DNA from: Humibacter ginsenosidimutans
Lineage (GTDB): Bacteria; Actinomycetota; Actinomycetes; Actinomycetales; Microbacteriaceae
NCBI RefSeq assembly: GCF_007859675.1
Contig: NZ_CP042305.1
Location: forward strand, 3,472,001-3,536,000
Direction: 5' to 3'
DNA length: 64,000 nucleotides
Shown piece by piece: positions 44,627 to 51,254 of this stretch (positions within the stretch are counted from its first letter, which is position 1; every line of letters starts with the position of its first letter). The notes under the pieces were generated by a model, which was not told where the DNA came from, searched no databases, and saw nothing but the letters and a program-made list of their open reading frames with translations. Both the position numbers and the translations under genes were made by a program.

Positions 44627-44657
44627 TGCTTTATCGGTCAAGCATTATCGATAATGC
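44627..44657. promoter_or_regulatory. probable GntR operator
   Basis: A perfect 16-base palindrome GCATTATCGATAATGC (44642-44657) is preceded by an imperfect one with TGCTT...AAGCA arms and a shared TTATCG core. Both lie between the divergent permease operon and the first GntR copy, as expected for an autoregulating FadR-type repressor. The palindrome is outside the duplicated 645-bp block. Confidence 0.65.
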
Positions 44658-44663
44658 GGTACG

Positions 44664-45308
44664 GTGTTGTTGTTCGGATGGAGCTGTGGGATGAGTGGTG
44701 GTGTGGACGGCCGTCTGGTGCGGGTGAGTCTGGCCGGTCAGATCAGGGATTACCTCACGCTGGAGATCGCTCAGGGGCGGCTTCCTCCGGGCACTCCGGT
44801 GCGGGAACTGGAGATCGCTCAGCGGTTGGGCACGAGTCAGACTCCGGTGCGGGAAGCCTTCCGTGAACTGACGGCAGCAGGCCTTCTGGAGTCGCGCACG
44901 CACGTCGGCACCAGGGTTCGGGAACTGGCGCAACAAGACCTCATCGACACCGTTCCGGTACGCGCCGCTCTGGAAGGTCTTGCCGGGCGGCTGGCTGCCA
45001 CACGTATCGACGGAAAGCTCGATGAGGCCCGCGAAGCCGTCGCCACCATGCGGATGCTCTCCGATGGCAACGACCGACTCGCATTCGCCGGAGCGTCCAC
45101 CCGTTTCCACCGCGCCATCGTGATCGCAGCAGGCAACGAGTCCCTCGCCCGCGCATGGAACGCGCTCGGCATCGAGATCATCACGATCATCGCGATGGCC
45201 TCAGACACCTACCCCCTCAGCCAAGCAGCCGACGACCACCAAAACGTTCTCGACGCCGTCGAATCCGGCGACCCCGACACCGCAGAGCACGCACTCGACA
45301 GCCACCTC
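44664..45308 (+). repeat. 645-bp inverted repeat, left arm
   Basis: This block is identical, as far as can be checked by eye over its whole length, to the reverse complement of 46486-47130. It covers most of a GntR-family gene from 27 bases before its ATG to a point about 30 codons from its end. The sequence diverges abruptly on both sides. Confidence 0.93.
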
Positions 45309-45404
45309 GATCACTACATCCCCAGCACACTGCCTGACGGAGAAGCGCACGAACCGGAGCCTGTGTCGCGCACACGACATCCACGACGATCATCAGCCTT
45401 TTGA
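44691..45404 (+). CDS. GntR family regulator, FCD domain (copy 1)
   Basis: A 237-residue FadR-type GntR regulator. The winged helix is at residues 10-75 (IRDYLTLEIAQGRLPPGTPVRELEIAQRLGTSQTPVREAFREL). The FCD ligand domain follows, with metal-site-like His residues in TRFHRAIV and DDHQNV. The first 206 residues are identical to copy 2. The last 31 (from DHYIPSTLPDG) are unique and rich in Arg and Pro. ATG 44691 was chosen because it begins at the usual N terminus with GGAG upstream. It likely represses the divergent sugar importer operon and the Gfo/Idh/MocA gene downstream. Confidence 0.9.
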   Translation: MSGGVDGRLVRVSLAGQIRDYLTLEIAQGRLPPGTPVRELEIAQRLGTSQTPVREAFRELTAAGLLESRTHVGTRVRELAQQDLIDTVPVRAALEGLAGRLAATRIDGKLDEAREAVATMRMLSDGNDRLAFAGASTRFHRAIVIAAGNESLARAWNALGIEIITIIAMASDTYPLSQAADDHQNVLDAVESGDPDTAEHALDSHLDHYIPSTLPDGEAHEPEPVSRTRHPRRSSAF

Positions 45405-45414
45405 GGAGCACATC

Positions 45415-46437
45415 ATGACATCCAGCACGCAACTCTTCCCCGTTCCGACGATCCAGGTCGGCCTCGGTCCGTGGGGTCAAGACTGGGCGAAGAACGTTCT
45501 GCCGCACGCCGCCGGCATCGAGGTCATCGCATGCGTTGACTCCAACGAATCACGATTGGAGGAGCACACGGCGTTGCCCGGGGACCGCAAGTTCGTCAGC
45601 CTTCGTGAGGCGCTCGAATCCATTGAGGCCGACGCAGTTCTGATCACGGCCCGCATCGAAGCGCACTACGACCTCGCGCGCGAGGCATTGCTCGCCGGGA
45701 AACACGTGCTGCTGGAGAAGCCCTACACGGTCACGGTTGCCGAGGCGGAGGATCTCAACGCTCTTTCGGCCGAACGAGGTCTGATTCTGTGCGTGGCGCA
45801 GAACTATCGGTTTTGGCCTGTAGTGGCGACCGTCGCGGATCTGCTCTCGAAAGACGCCATCGGCGAGCTTCGCAATGTTCGTCTCACGTTCCGGCGCGAT
45901 CACGGTGCGTATCCTCCCGCCTTGGCCGCGCCCGACGGGTCGGCGACTGGTTCGGTCCTGTATCAGATCTCAGTGCATCACTTCGATCTTGTTCGAGCGC
46001 TTCTCGGTGAGATCGCCGACGTGGACGCTCGCCGCTGGGTCTACGGCAATCTTCCGGGCCGTCTGACTGCATTCTCGGCGACGATCGAACTGGAGTCTGG
46101 TCTGCTCGTCGAATACAGCGCAGATCAGGTCAGCCATGCGCCCGAAACTCCGTGGTCGTCTTTGTGGGAGATGGAAGGTTCGCGGGGCGTCATCCGTTGG
46201 GCGGGCAACGCGACCGCTTCGGCTGACGATGCTTTCATCGAACTCACCACCGACGAGTCGGGGCGCGTAGACGTACCTGTTGCAGATCTGGCGCTCACCG
46301 ATCGGCAGGCTGTCGTCGCCGAGTTCGTCGACCTTGTGCGCCACGGCGGCGACTCTGCGATCTCGGGCTCGGTGAACGTCAAGACGATCATCTCCGTGGC
46401 GCAGGCCGTGGGCAGCATGCAAGAGCACGGTCGCTGA
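45415..46437 (+). CDS. Gfo/Idh/MocA family oxidoreductase
   Basis: A 340-residue NAD(P)-dependent sugar oxidoreductase. The N-terminal Rossmann fold has QVGLGPWGQDWAKNV, the EKP motif is in GKHVLLEKPYTVTV (catalytic Lys near residue 102), and the probable catalytic His lies in ISVHHFDLVRALLG. It is of the type of ThuB, the partner of ThuA in 3-keto-sugar metabolism. GAGGAG precedes the ATG. It lies alone between the two inverted copies of the GntR gene, 10 bases after copy 1 and convergent to copy 2. Confidence 0.9.
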   Translation: MTSSTQLFPVPTIQVGLGPWGQDWAKNVLPHAAGIEVIACVDSNESRLEEHTALPGDRKFVSLREALESIEADAVLITARIEAHYDLAREALLAGKHVLLEKPYTVTVAEAEDLNALSAERGLILCVAQNYRFWPVVATVADLLSKDAIGELRNVRLTFRRDHGAYPPALAAPDGSATGSVLYQISVHHFDLVRALLGEIADVDARRWVYGNLPGRLTAFSATIELESGLLVEYSADQVSHAPETPWSSLWEMEGSRGVIRWAGNATASADDAFIELTTDESGRVDVPVADLALTDRQAVVAEFVDLVRHGGDSAISGSVNVKTIISVAQAVGSMQEHGR

Positions 46438-46446
46438 TCGTCGCGG

Positions 46447-47103
46447 TCAGGGTGTTTCGCCCGGATCGTTTGGAACGTAGTGCCTGAGGTGGCTGTCGAG
46501 TGCGTGCTCTGCGGTGTCGGGGTCGCCGGATTCGACGGCGTCGAGAACGTTTTGGTGGTCGTCGGCTGCTTGGCTGAGGGGGTAGGTGTCTGAGGCCATC
46601 GCGATGATCGTGATGATCTCGATGCCGAGCGCGTTCCATGCGCGGGCGAGGGACTCGTTGCCTGCTGCGATCACGATGGCGCGGTGGAAACGGGTGGACG
46701 CTCCGGCGAATGCGAGTCGGTCGTTGCCATCGGAGAGCATCCGCATGGTGGCGACGGCTTCGCGGGCCTCATCGAGCTTTCCGTCGATACGTGTGGCAGC
46801 CAGCCGCCCGGCAAGACCTTCCAGAGCGGCGCGTACCGGAACGGTGTCGATGAGGTCTTGTTGCGCCAGTTCCCGAACCCTGGTGCCGACGTGCGTGCGC
46901 GACTCCAGAAGGCCTGCTGCCGTCAGTTCACGGAAGGCTTCCCGCACCGGAGTCTGACTCGTGCCCAACCGCTGAGCGATCTCCAGTTCCCGCACCGGAG
47001 TGCCCGGAGGAAGCCGCCCCTGAGCGATCTCCAGCGTGAGGTAATCCCTGATCTGACCGGCCAGACTCACCCGCACCAGACGGCCGTCCACACCACCACT
47101 CAT
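46447..47103 (-). CDS. GntR family regulator, FCD domain (copy 2)
   Basis: A 218-residue second copy of the regulator, on the opposite strand. Residues 1-206 are the same as copy 1; the tail is RHYVPNDPGETP, which reads like a natural FCD end and is shorter. The upstream region beyond 47130 lacks the palindrome found before copy 1. Identical DNA-binding domains mean both copies should recognize the same operator. It lies convergent to the Gfo/Idh/MocA gene with nine bases between stops. Confidence 0.9.
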   Translation of the reverse strand: MSGGVDGRLVRVSLAGQIRDYLTLEIAQGRLPPGTPVRELEIAQRLGTSQTPVREAFRELTAAGLLESRTHVGTRVRELAQQDLIDTVPVRAALEGLAGRLAATRIDGKLDEAREAVATMRMLSDGNDRLAFAGASTRFHRAIVIAAGNESLARAWNALGIEIITIIAMASDTYPLSQAADDHQNVLDAVESGDPDTAEHALDSHLRHYVPNDPGETP

Positions 47104-47130
47104 CCCACAGCTCCATCCGAACAACAACAC
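46486..47130 (-). repeat. 645-bp inverted repeat, right arm
   Basis: Reverse-complement copy of 44664-45308 with the same length and no difference found. The spacer between arms, 45309-46485, is 1177 bases and holds the Gfo/Idh/MocA gene and the unique 3' ends of both regulator copies. No transposase or terminal direct repeat is seen. Confidence 0.93.
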
Positions 47131-47341
47131 TTGCTCTTCGCGAGTGCCTTCGGGACGAGTTGGCGTTCAACGTCCAGTCTCACGGTAGTGCCGGTTCTGT
47201 TTCGCCGACCCTCATGCTCGCACCACACAGCGCCGATCCGCCAGAGCAGCCGCTGTCCCTTGCGTCGAGTTGTTCGAGCCGACTGCGGTGCAGCAAAAAG
47301 TGAAGCGGTCGACTCCAGGTGAAGTCTCGCGAGCCCCCGCA

Positions 47342-47749
47342 TCACGCGGGCTCCGGCGCCCCCCGTTCGCGGCGTCGGCGCCGGGCCCGCAACTCTCGCA
47401 CCATGAGCGTCACCGACACGGCCAGCAGGAGACCGCCGATCGCGATCAGCCACAGGGCGCCCCAGAACGGCGTCCAACCCGCGGCCTCGTCGTGCAAGCC
47501 GGGCGAGACGAAGAGGTAGATCCCCAGCGCCACGCCGGCGAGCTCGATGACGGCGATGACCCCGACGCCCCACCAGGTGCGCACGTAGTACGGATTGCTG
47601 CTGCGGCGAAAGCCCAGCTCGTCCTTGCGGTAGCTGTACATGCCGCCGTCCCTGGTGCGCAGCAGAGTGCGCTTCTCCGACCGGGCGAGCGCGGCGGCAT
47701 GCTCTTCCAGCATGCTGTGGAACTCGTGATCGGGAAGGGCGCCAGTCAT
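47342..47749 (-). CDS. hypothetical two-helix membrane protein
   Basis: A 135-residue protein that I do not assign to a family. A charged N-terminal 60 residues (HSMLEEHAAALARSEKRTLL, then YSYRKDELGFRRSSNPYYVR) is followed by two hydrophobic helices (WWGVGVIAVIELAGVALGIYLFV and FWGALWLIAIGGLLLAVSVTLMV) and a very basic tail (RELRARRRRRERG). ATG 47749 has TACGAT seven bases upstream on its strand. The gene-free stretch 47131-47341 beside it shows nothing recognizable. Confidence 0.65.
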   Translation of the reverse strand: MTGALPDHEFHSMLEEHAAALARSEKRTLLRTRDGGMYSYRKDELGFRRSSNPYYVRTWWGVGVIAVIELAGVALGIYLFVSPGLHDEAAGWTPFWGALWLIAIGGLLLAVSVTLMVRELRARRRRRERGAPEPA

Positions 47750-47756
47750 TGGACCC

Positions 47757-47762
47757 ATCGTA
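47757..47762 (-). promoter_or_regulatory. -10 box of the two-helix membrane protein gene
   Basis: On the minus strand TACGAT lies seven bases before the ATG at 47749. Confidence 0.4.
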
Positions 47763-47839
47763 AGTGCGACATCGAGCGCGCGGATGCCCGCCACGGATAG
47801 GCTCACTTCGGCGGGCAACATCGACCGTGAGGGGGCGCC

Positions 47840-48160
47840 GTGGCCGACGAACAGGATGACGCGCAGCAATCCGTGCCGACGCAGATCAACTTCGACATTC
47901 CGTCGGAGAACGAGGCAGGCACGTTCGCGGACTTCGCGAGCATCTGGCACACCGACAACGTGTTCGTGCTCGACTTCGCCTCACTGCGTGGCCCCGCGAC
48001 AGAGACGCACGACGAGCACGGCACCCCGCAGCGCTCGGTGAACGCGCGCGTCGTGACGCGGGTGCGCATCCCGCCCGAGCAGGTCTTCGAGCTCGCGAAG
48101 GCGCTCACCAGGGAGCTCGAGGTGTGGGAGCAGCAGACGGGACGGCGCGCACCGCAGTAG
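47840..48160 (+). CDS. DUF3467 domain-containing protein
   Basis: A 106-residue protein with the DUF3467 look: INFDIPSENEAGTFADFASIWHTDNVFVLDFASL in the first half and ARVVTRVRIPPEQVFELAKALTRELEVWE in the second. It has no signal or membrane segment. The function of the family is not established. GTG 47840 follows a purine-rich GAGGGGG, and TAGGCT at 47796-47801 may be its -10 box. Confidence 0.75.
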   Translation: MADEQDDAQQSVPTQINFDIPSENEAGTFADFASIWHTDNVFVLDFASLRGPATETHDEHGTPQRSVNARVVTRVRIPPEQVFELAKALTRELEVWEQQTGRRAPQ

Positions 48161-48183
48161 CGGGGCATCCAGAGCCTGAGGTT

Positions 48184-48666
48184 TCAGCCGCGGTCGAAGC
48201 GCTTTCCGTAGCCTTGTTTGGGCAGGATGCCGAAGATCACGCCGATCACGGGCCCCGCGAACGGCACCAGCGTGAGCAGCCACCACCAGCCGGACAGGTT
48301 CGCGTCGTGGAGCCGGCGCACCAGCACGGCGACGCTCGGCACGAGCACGGCCAGCGCGTAGAGAAGAAAGACGACGCCGATCACGGTGCTTCCAGGCGTC
48401 GGGCGAGGTTCGTGCGGGCCGGCGAGCGACGTCGCCATCTCCACGCCGATGCCTGCCACGAAGAACACGACGATGTTCAGCGCCCACGCCCACCAGAACT
48501 CGCTGCGGCTGGCCCGGCCGTGAAAGACGGCGTACTTCGCGAAGAAGCGCGCGAGGCCCTCCTGCGGTGTCGCCCGATAGATGGGGTGGTCTGATGGATG
48601 CTTCGCCGCGGCGATCTCGGCGGCATCCACGGCGTCCTGCGCGAAGTCGTCGGCGTCGGTGCTCAC
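48184..48666 (-). CDS. DUF805 family membrane protein
   Basis: A 160-residue inner-membrane protein of the DUF805 (YhaH-like) family. It shows YAVFHGRASRSEFWWAWALNIVV, a central VRRLHDANLSGWWWLLTLVPFAGPVIGVI, and a short C terminus KQGYGKRFDRG. Three to four hydrophobic helices are present. The function is unknown. An extra N-terminal 25 residues are acidic and Ala-rich. Confidence 0.85.
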   Translation of the reverse strand: MSTDADDFAQDAVDAAEIAAAKHPSDHPIYRATPQEGLARFFAKYAVFHGRASRSEFWWAWALNIVVFFVAGIGVEMATSLAGPHEPRPTPGSTVIGVVFLLYALAVLVPSVAVLVRRLHDANLSGWWWLLTLVPFAGPVIGVIFGILPKQGYGKRFDRG

Positions 48667-48694
48667 GAGTGCAATGCTGACACACGCGTGCGGC

Positions 48695-48976
48695 TCAGTC
48701 GATCACACGCAGCAGTTCCCATCCGTCACCGGCGTCGCGTCGGCGCACGTCGAAGACGCGGCTGTCGCCGTCGTCGCTGGTTCCCTGGAATCGCCAGCCG
48801 GTCGACGGCCTCGGCGGGTGGGTGATCGCAGGGCTCAGCAGCAGGTCGGGCTCGGGGCCGAGGCGGGTGGGCGTGTCGGTGACGCGGTAGCGGTGGCCGG
48901 CCCAGAACATCCTCTGCGGTGCGCCGTTGCTGCCCAGCCAGACGGTGACGATGTCGGTGGTATGAGTGATGCTCAC
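48695..48976 (-). CDS. small conserved protein, DUF6504-like
   Basis: A 93-residue protein. The segment PQRMFWAGHRYRVTDTPTRLG resembles the core of small actinobacterial proteins grouped as DUF6504, and a C-terminal SRVFDVRRRDAGDGWELLRVID follows. The family assignment is from memory and tentative. GTG 48976 was chosen because AAGGAGGA lies six bases upstream; the frame itself runs to 49093. Confidence 0.6.
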   Translation of the reverse strand: MSITHTTDIVTVWLGSNGAPQRMFWAGHRYRVTDTPTRLGPEPDLLLSPAITHPPRPSTGWRFQGTSDDGDSRVFDVRRRDAGDGWELLRVID

Positions 48977-49078
48977 GGCAATCCTCCTTGCACAAGACTC
49001 GAACAAAGATTCGATGAATGGGAGCATAAGCCGGATGCTCGCGACACGCCAAGCGCCCGGCCCGGGTCCTCCGCCCCG

Positions 49079-49084
49079 TAGCAT
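49079..49084 (+). promoter_or_regulatory. -10 box of the inositol monophosphatase-family gene
   Basis: TAGCAT lies seven bases before the ATG at 49092. Leaderless-type arrangement. Confidence 0.45.
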
Positions 49085-49091
49085 CGAACAC

Positions 49092-49907
49092 ATGCCTGAA
49101 GCGATCGGAGAACTCCTTCATCTCGCCCGCACGATCGCCTGCGAGGCGGGCGAGCTCGTGCGGCTGCGCCGGGAGCAGGGTGTCGAGGTGGCGGCCACGA
49201 AGACCGCTCCAGAAGACATCGTCACCGCGGCAGACCGCGAGTCGGAAGACCTCATTCGTGAGCGCATCGCCACGGCGCGACCCGGTGACGGATTCTTCGG
49301 CGAGGAGAGCGACGCCACGGCGTCCAGCAGCGGCCTCACCTGGATCGTCGACCCGATCGACGGCACCGTGAACTATCTCTACGGCATCCCCGCCTACGCG
49401 GTGTCGATCGCCGTCGTGGAGGGCGAGCCCGACCCGAACACGTGGCGGGCGCTGGCCTCCGCCGTCGTCAATCCGGCGTCGGGGGAGGTGTACTCGGCGA
49501 GCGCCGGCGGTGGGGCGTACCTGGGGGACACGCGGCTTCGGGTGGCAACCGGCAAGCAGCTCTCGCTCGCGCTCGTCGGCACCGGATTCTCGTACGACTC
49601 GCGGCGTCGTGGGCTGCAGGCGGAGGCCGTGAGCAGGCTCATTCCGCAGGTGCGCGACATCCGCCGTATCGGATCCGCGGCGCTCGACCTGTGCGGCGTG
49701 GCCGCCGGGCGATTGGATGCCTACTACGAGAAAGGCCTCAAGCCCTGGGATCACGCGGGCGGCGCACTCATCGCTGCCGAGGCCGGTGCCAAGGTCGCCG
49801 GCCTGCATGGCGCCGCAGCGAGCCGCGCGCTGACCATCGCCGCAGAGCCCGGTCTGTTCGCGCAACTCGAGCCGATCCTCGACGAGCTCGGCGTCGTCGA
49901 CCGCTGA
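49092..49907 (+). CDS. inositol monophosphatase family protein
   Basis: A 271-residue Mg-dependent phosphatase of the IMPase/FBPase/HisN superfamily. Metal-site motifs are FFGEESDAT, WIVDPIDGTVNYLYGIP and the C-terminal KPWDHAGGALIAAEAGA. It may act on inositol-1-phosphate, histidinol-phosphate or a related substrate; sequence alone does not decide. The frame runs upstream to 48966, but ATG 49092 fits the family start. A large 22-bp repeat array follows the stop. Confidence 0.9.
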   Translation: MPEAIGELLHLARTIACEAGELVRLRREQGVEVAATKTAPEDIVTAADRESEDLIRERIATARPGDGFFGEESDATASSSGLTWIVDPIDGTVNYLYGIPAYAVSIAVVEGEPDPNTWRALASAVVNPASGEVYSASAGGGAYLGDTRLRVATGKQLSLALVGTGFSYDSRRRGLQAEAVSRLIPQVRDIRRIGSAALDLCGVAAGRLDAYYEKGLKPWDHAGGALIAAEAGAKVAGLHGAAASRALTIAAEPGLFAQLEPILDELGVVDR

Positions 49908-49920
49908 CGCCTCCACCGTA

Positions 49921-50170
49921 ACGCCGAGAGTGCGGCTTTCCGACGCCGAGAGTGTCGGTTCCTGGCGCCGAGACTGCGCATTTCTCTCACCGAGAGTGTT
50001 GGTTTGCCCCCTTGAGAGTGCGGGTTCTTCTCGGTGCTAGAAACCAACACGCCCGAGGTGAGGAACGCGCACTCTCACCGAGGGAGATGCGCACTTTCGG
50101 GCGCAGAAACGCGCACCCTCGGCGGGAGGAGCCGACACTCTCGGCGCTAGGAACCCGCACGTTCGGCGCG
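49921..50170. repeat. 22-bp-period array, direct half and inverted half (copy 2)
   Basis: Five direct units of exactly 22 bases start at 49921, 49943, 49965, 49987 and 50009 (core CGCCGAGAGTGCG followed by TTC-rich bases). After an 8-base junction at 50031-50038, six inverted units of exactly 22 bases start at 50039, 50061, 50083, 50105, 50127 and 50149. Units are degenerate and adjoin without spacers. It lies between convergent genes and could fold into one long imperfect hairpin. Confidence 0.85.
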
Positions 50171-50190
50171 CGGGGCGCGCACCGGTGTGG

Positions 50191-51207
50191 CTACTCCGCG
50201 GGGCGGGCCGTGCTCGAGCGCACGATGAGCTGGTAGGGGAGCTCCGTGGTGAGCGCGGCGGGGCCGCCGGGCTCGGGCATGAGCTCGCCCATCAGCACGT
50301 CCACCGCCATCTCGCCCTGCTGCCTCGGGAACTGCGCGACGGTCGTCAGTCCGAAGAAGTCCGACAGCTCGTGGTCGTCGATGCCGACGACGGAGACGTC
50401 GTGCGGCACCGTGAGGCCGAGGTCGCGGGCGGCCAGCAGACATCCGATCGCCATCTCGTCGGAGGCCGCGAAAATGGCCGTCGGTCGGTCGTACGGCCGT
50501 CCCAGCAACTGCTTGCCGGCCGCGTAACCACCGTTGATCGTGAAGTCCGCCGGCTGGTACAGATCGTCGCGAATGGGCAGTCCCGCCTCGTGCATGGCGC
50601 GCTCGAAGCCGCGACGCCTCGTGGACGCCAGGTGGAAGTCGAGGTCGAACTCGACCGCGCCGCCGACATGAGCGATGCGGGTGTGTCCCAGCGAGATGAG
50701 GTGCTCGGTGGCCAACCTGGCGACCGAGAGGTCGTCGAGCGTGAGCGTGCGCACCCCGGGGATCGGGCCGCCGATGCCCACGATCGGCTTGTGGATGGCC
50801 AGCAGCCGGTTCACCTCGTCGTCGGTGAGTTCCAGCGCGACGGCCACGACGGCATCCACTCGCTTGCGCAGCAGGAAGTGCTCGAACACGCTGCGCCGCA
50901 GCTCCTCGCCTCCGCCGAGGTTGTAGAGCGTGAGGTCGTAGCCCTTGCGGGCCAGCGCCGCCTCTGCGCCCTCCACGATCGAGGAGAAGAACCAGCGGGA
51001 GAGGAACGGCACCACCACGCCCACGTTGCGCGTGCGACCGGATGCCAGGCTCGACGCGTTCGACGACACCACGTACCCGAGCGAGTCGGCCGCCGATCGA
51101 ACCCGGTCACGGGTGGCGGGGGAGACGGGACCGTTGCCGCTGAGAGCGCGCGACACCGTGGCGGTGGAGACCCCCGCCAGCCGCGCTACCTCGTCGATGC
51201 CCGTCAT
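50191..51207 (-). CDS. LacI family transcriptional regulator (maltose locus)
   Basis: A 338-residue LacI/GalR repressor. The DNA-binding head is TGIDEVARLAGVSTATVSRALSGNGPVSPATRDRVRSAA (residues 2-40), the hinge helix NASSLASGRTRNVGVV follows, and the sugar-binding domain ends with GIDDHELSDFFGLTTV. It heads the maltose/maltodextrin genes on the minus strand and likely binds the AAGCGCTT-type operators upstream of malE and the alpha-glucosidase gene. Confidence 0.93.
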   Translation of the reverse strand: MTGIDEVARLAGVSTATVSRALSGNGPVSPATRDRVRSAADSLGYVVSSNASSLASGRTRNVGVVVPFLSRWFFSSIVEGAEAALARKGYDLTLYNLGGGEELRRSVFEHFLLRKRVDAVVAVALELTDDEVNRLLAIHKPIVGIGGPIPGVRTLTLDDLSVARLATEHLISLGHTRIAHVGGAVEFDLDFHLASTRRRGFERAMHEAGLPIRDDLYQPADFTINGGYAAGKQLLGRPYDRPTAIFAASDEMAIGCLLAARDLGLTVPHDVSVVGIDDHELSDFFGLTTVAQFPRQQGEMAVDVLMGELMPEPGGPAALTTELPYQLIVRSSTARPAE

Positions 51208-51254
51208 GCCCCTGCGCCCGTCATGTGCTCGTGCCCGTCAAACTCCTGGCCGGA

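Noticed and set aside
44664..47130. Insertion sequence or composite transposon
   Set aside because: The inverted arms encode a GntR regulator, not a transposase, and no short terminal repeats or target duplications are visible at the arm ends.
49921..50170. CRISPR array
   Set aside because: Units of 22 bases adjoin directly with no spacers, are degenerate, and switch orientation half way; no cas genes are present.
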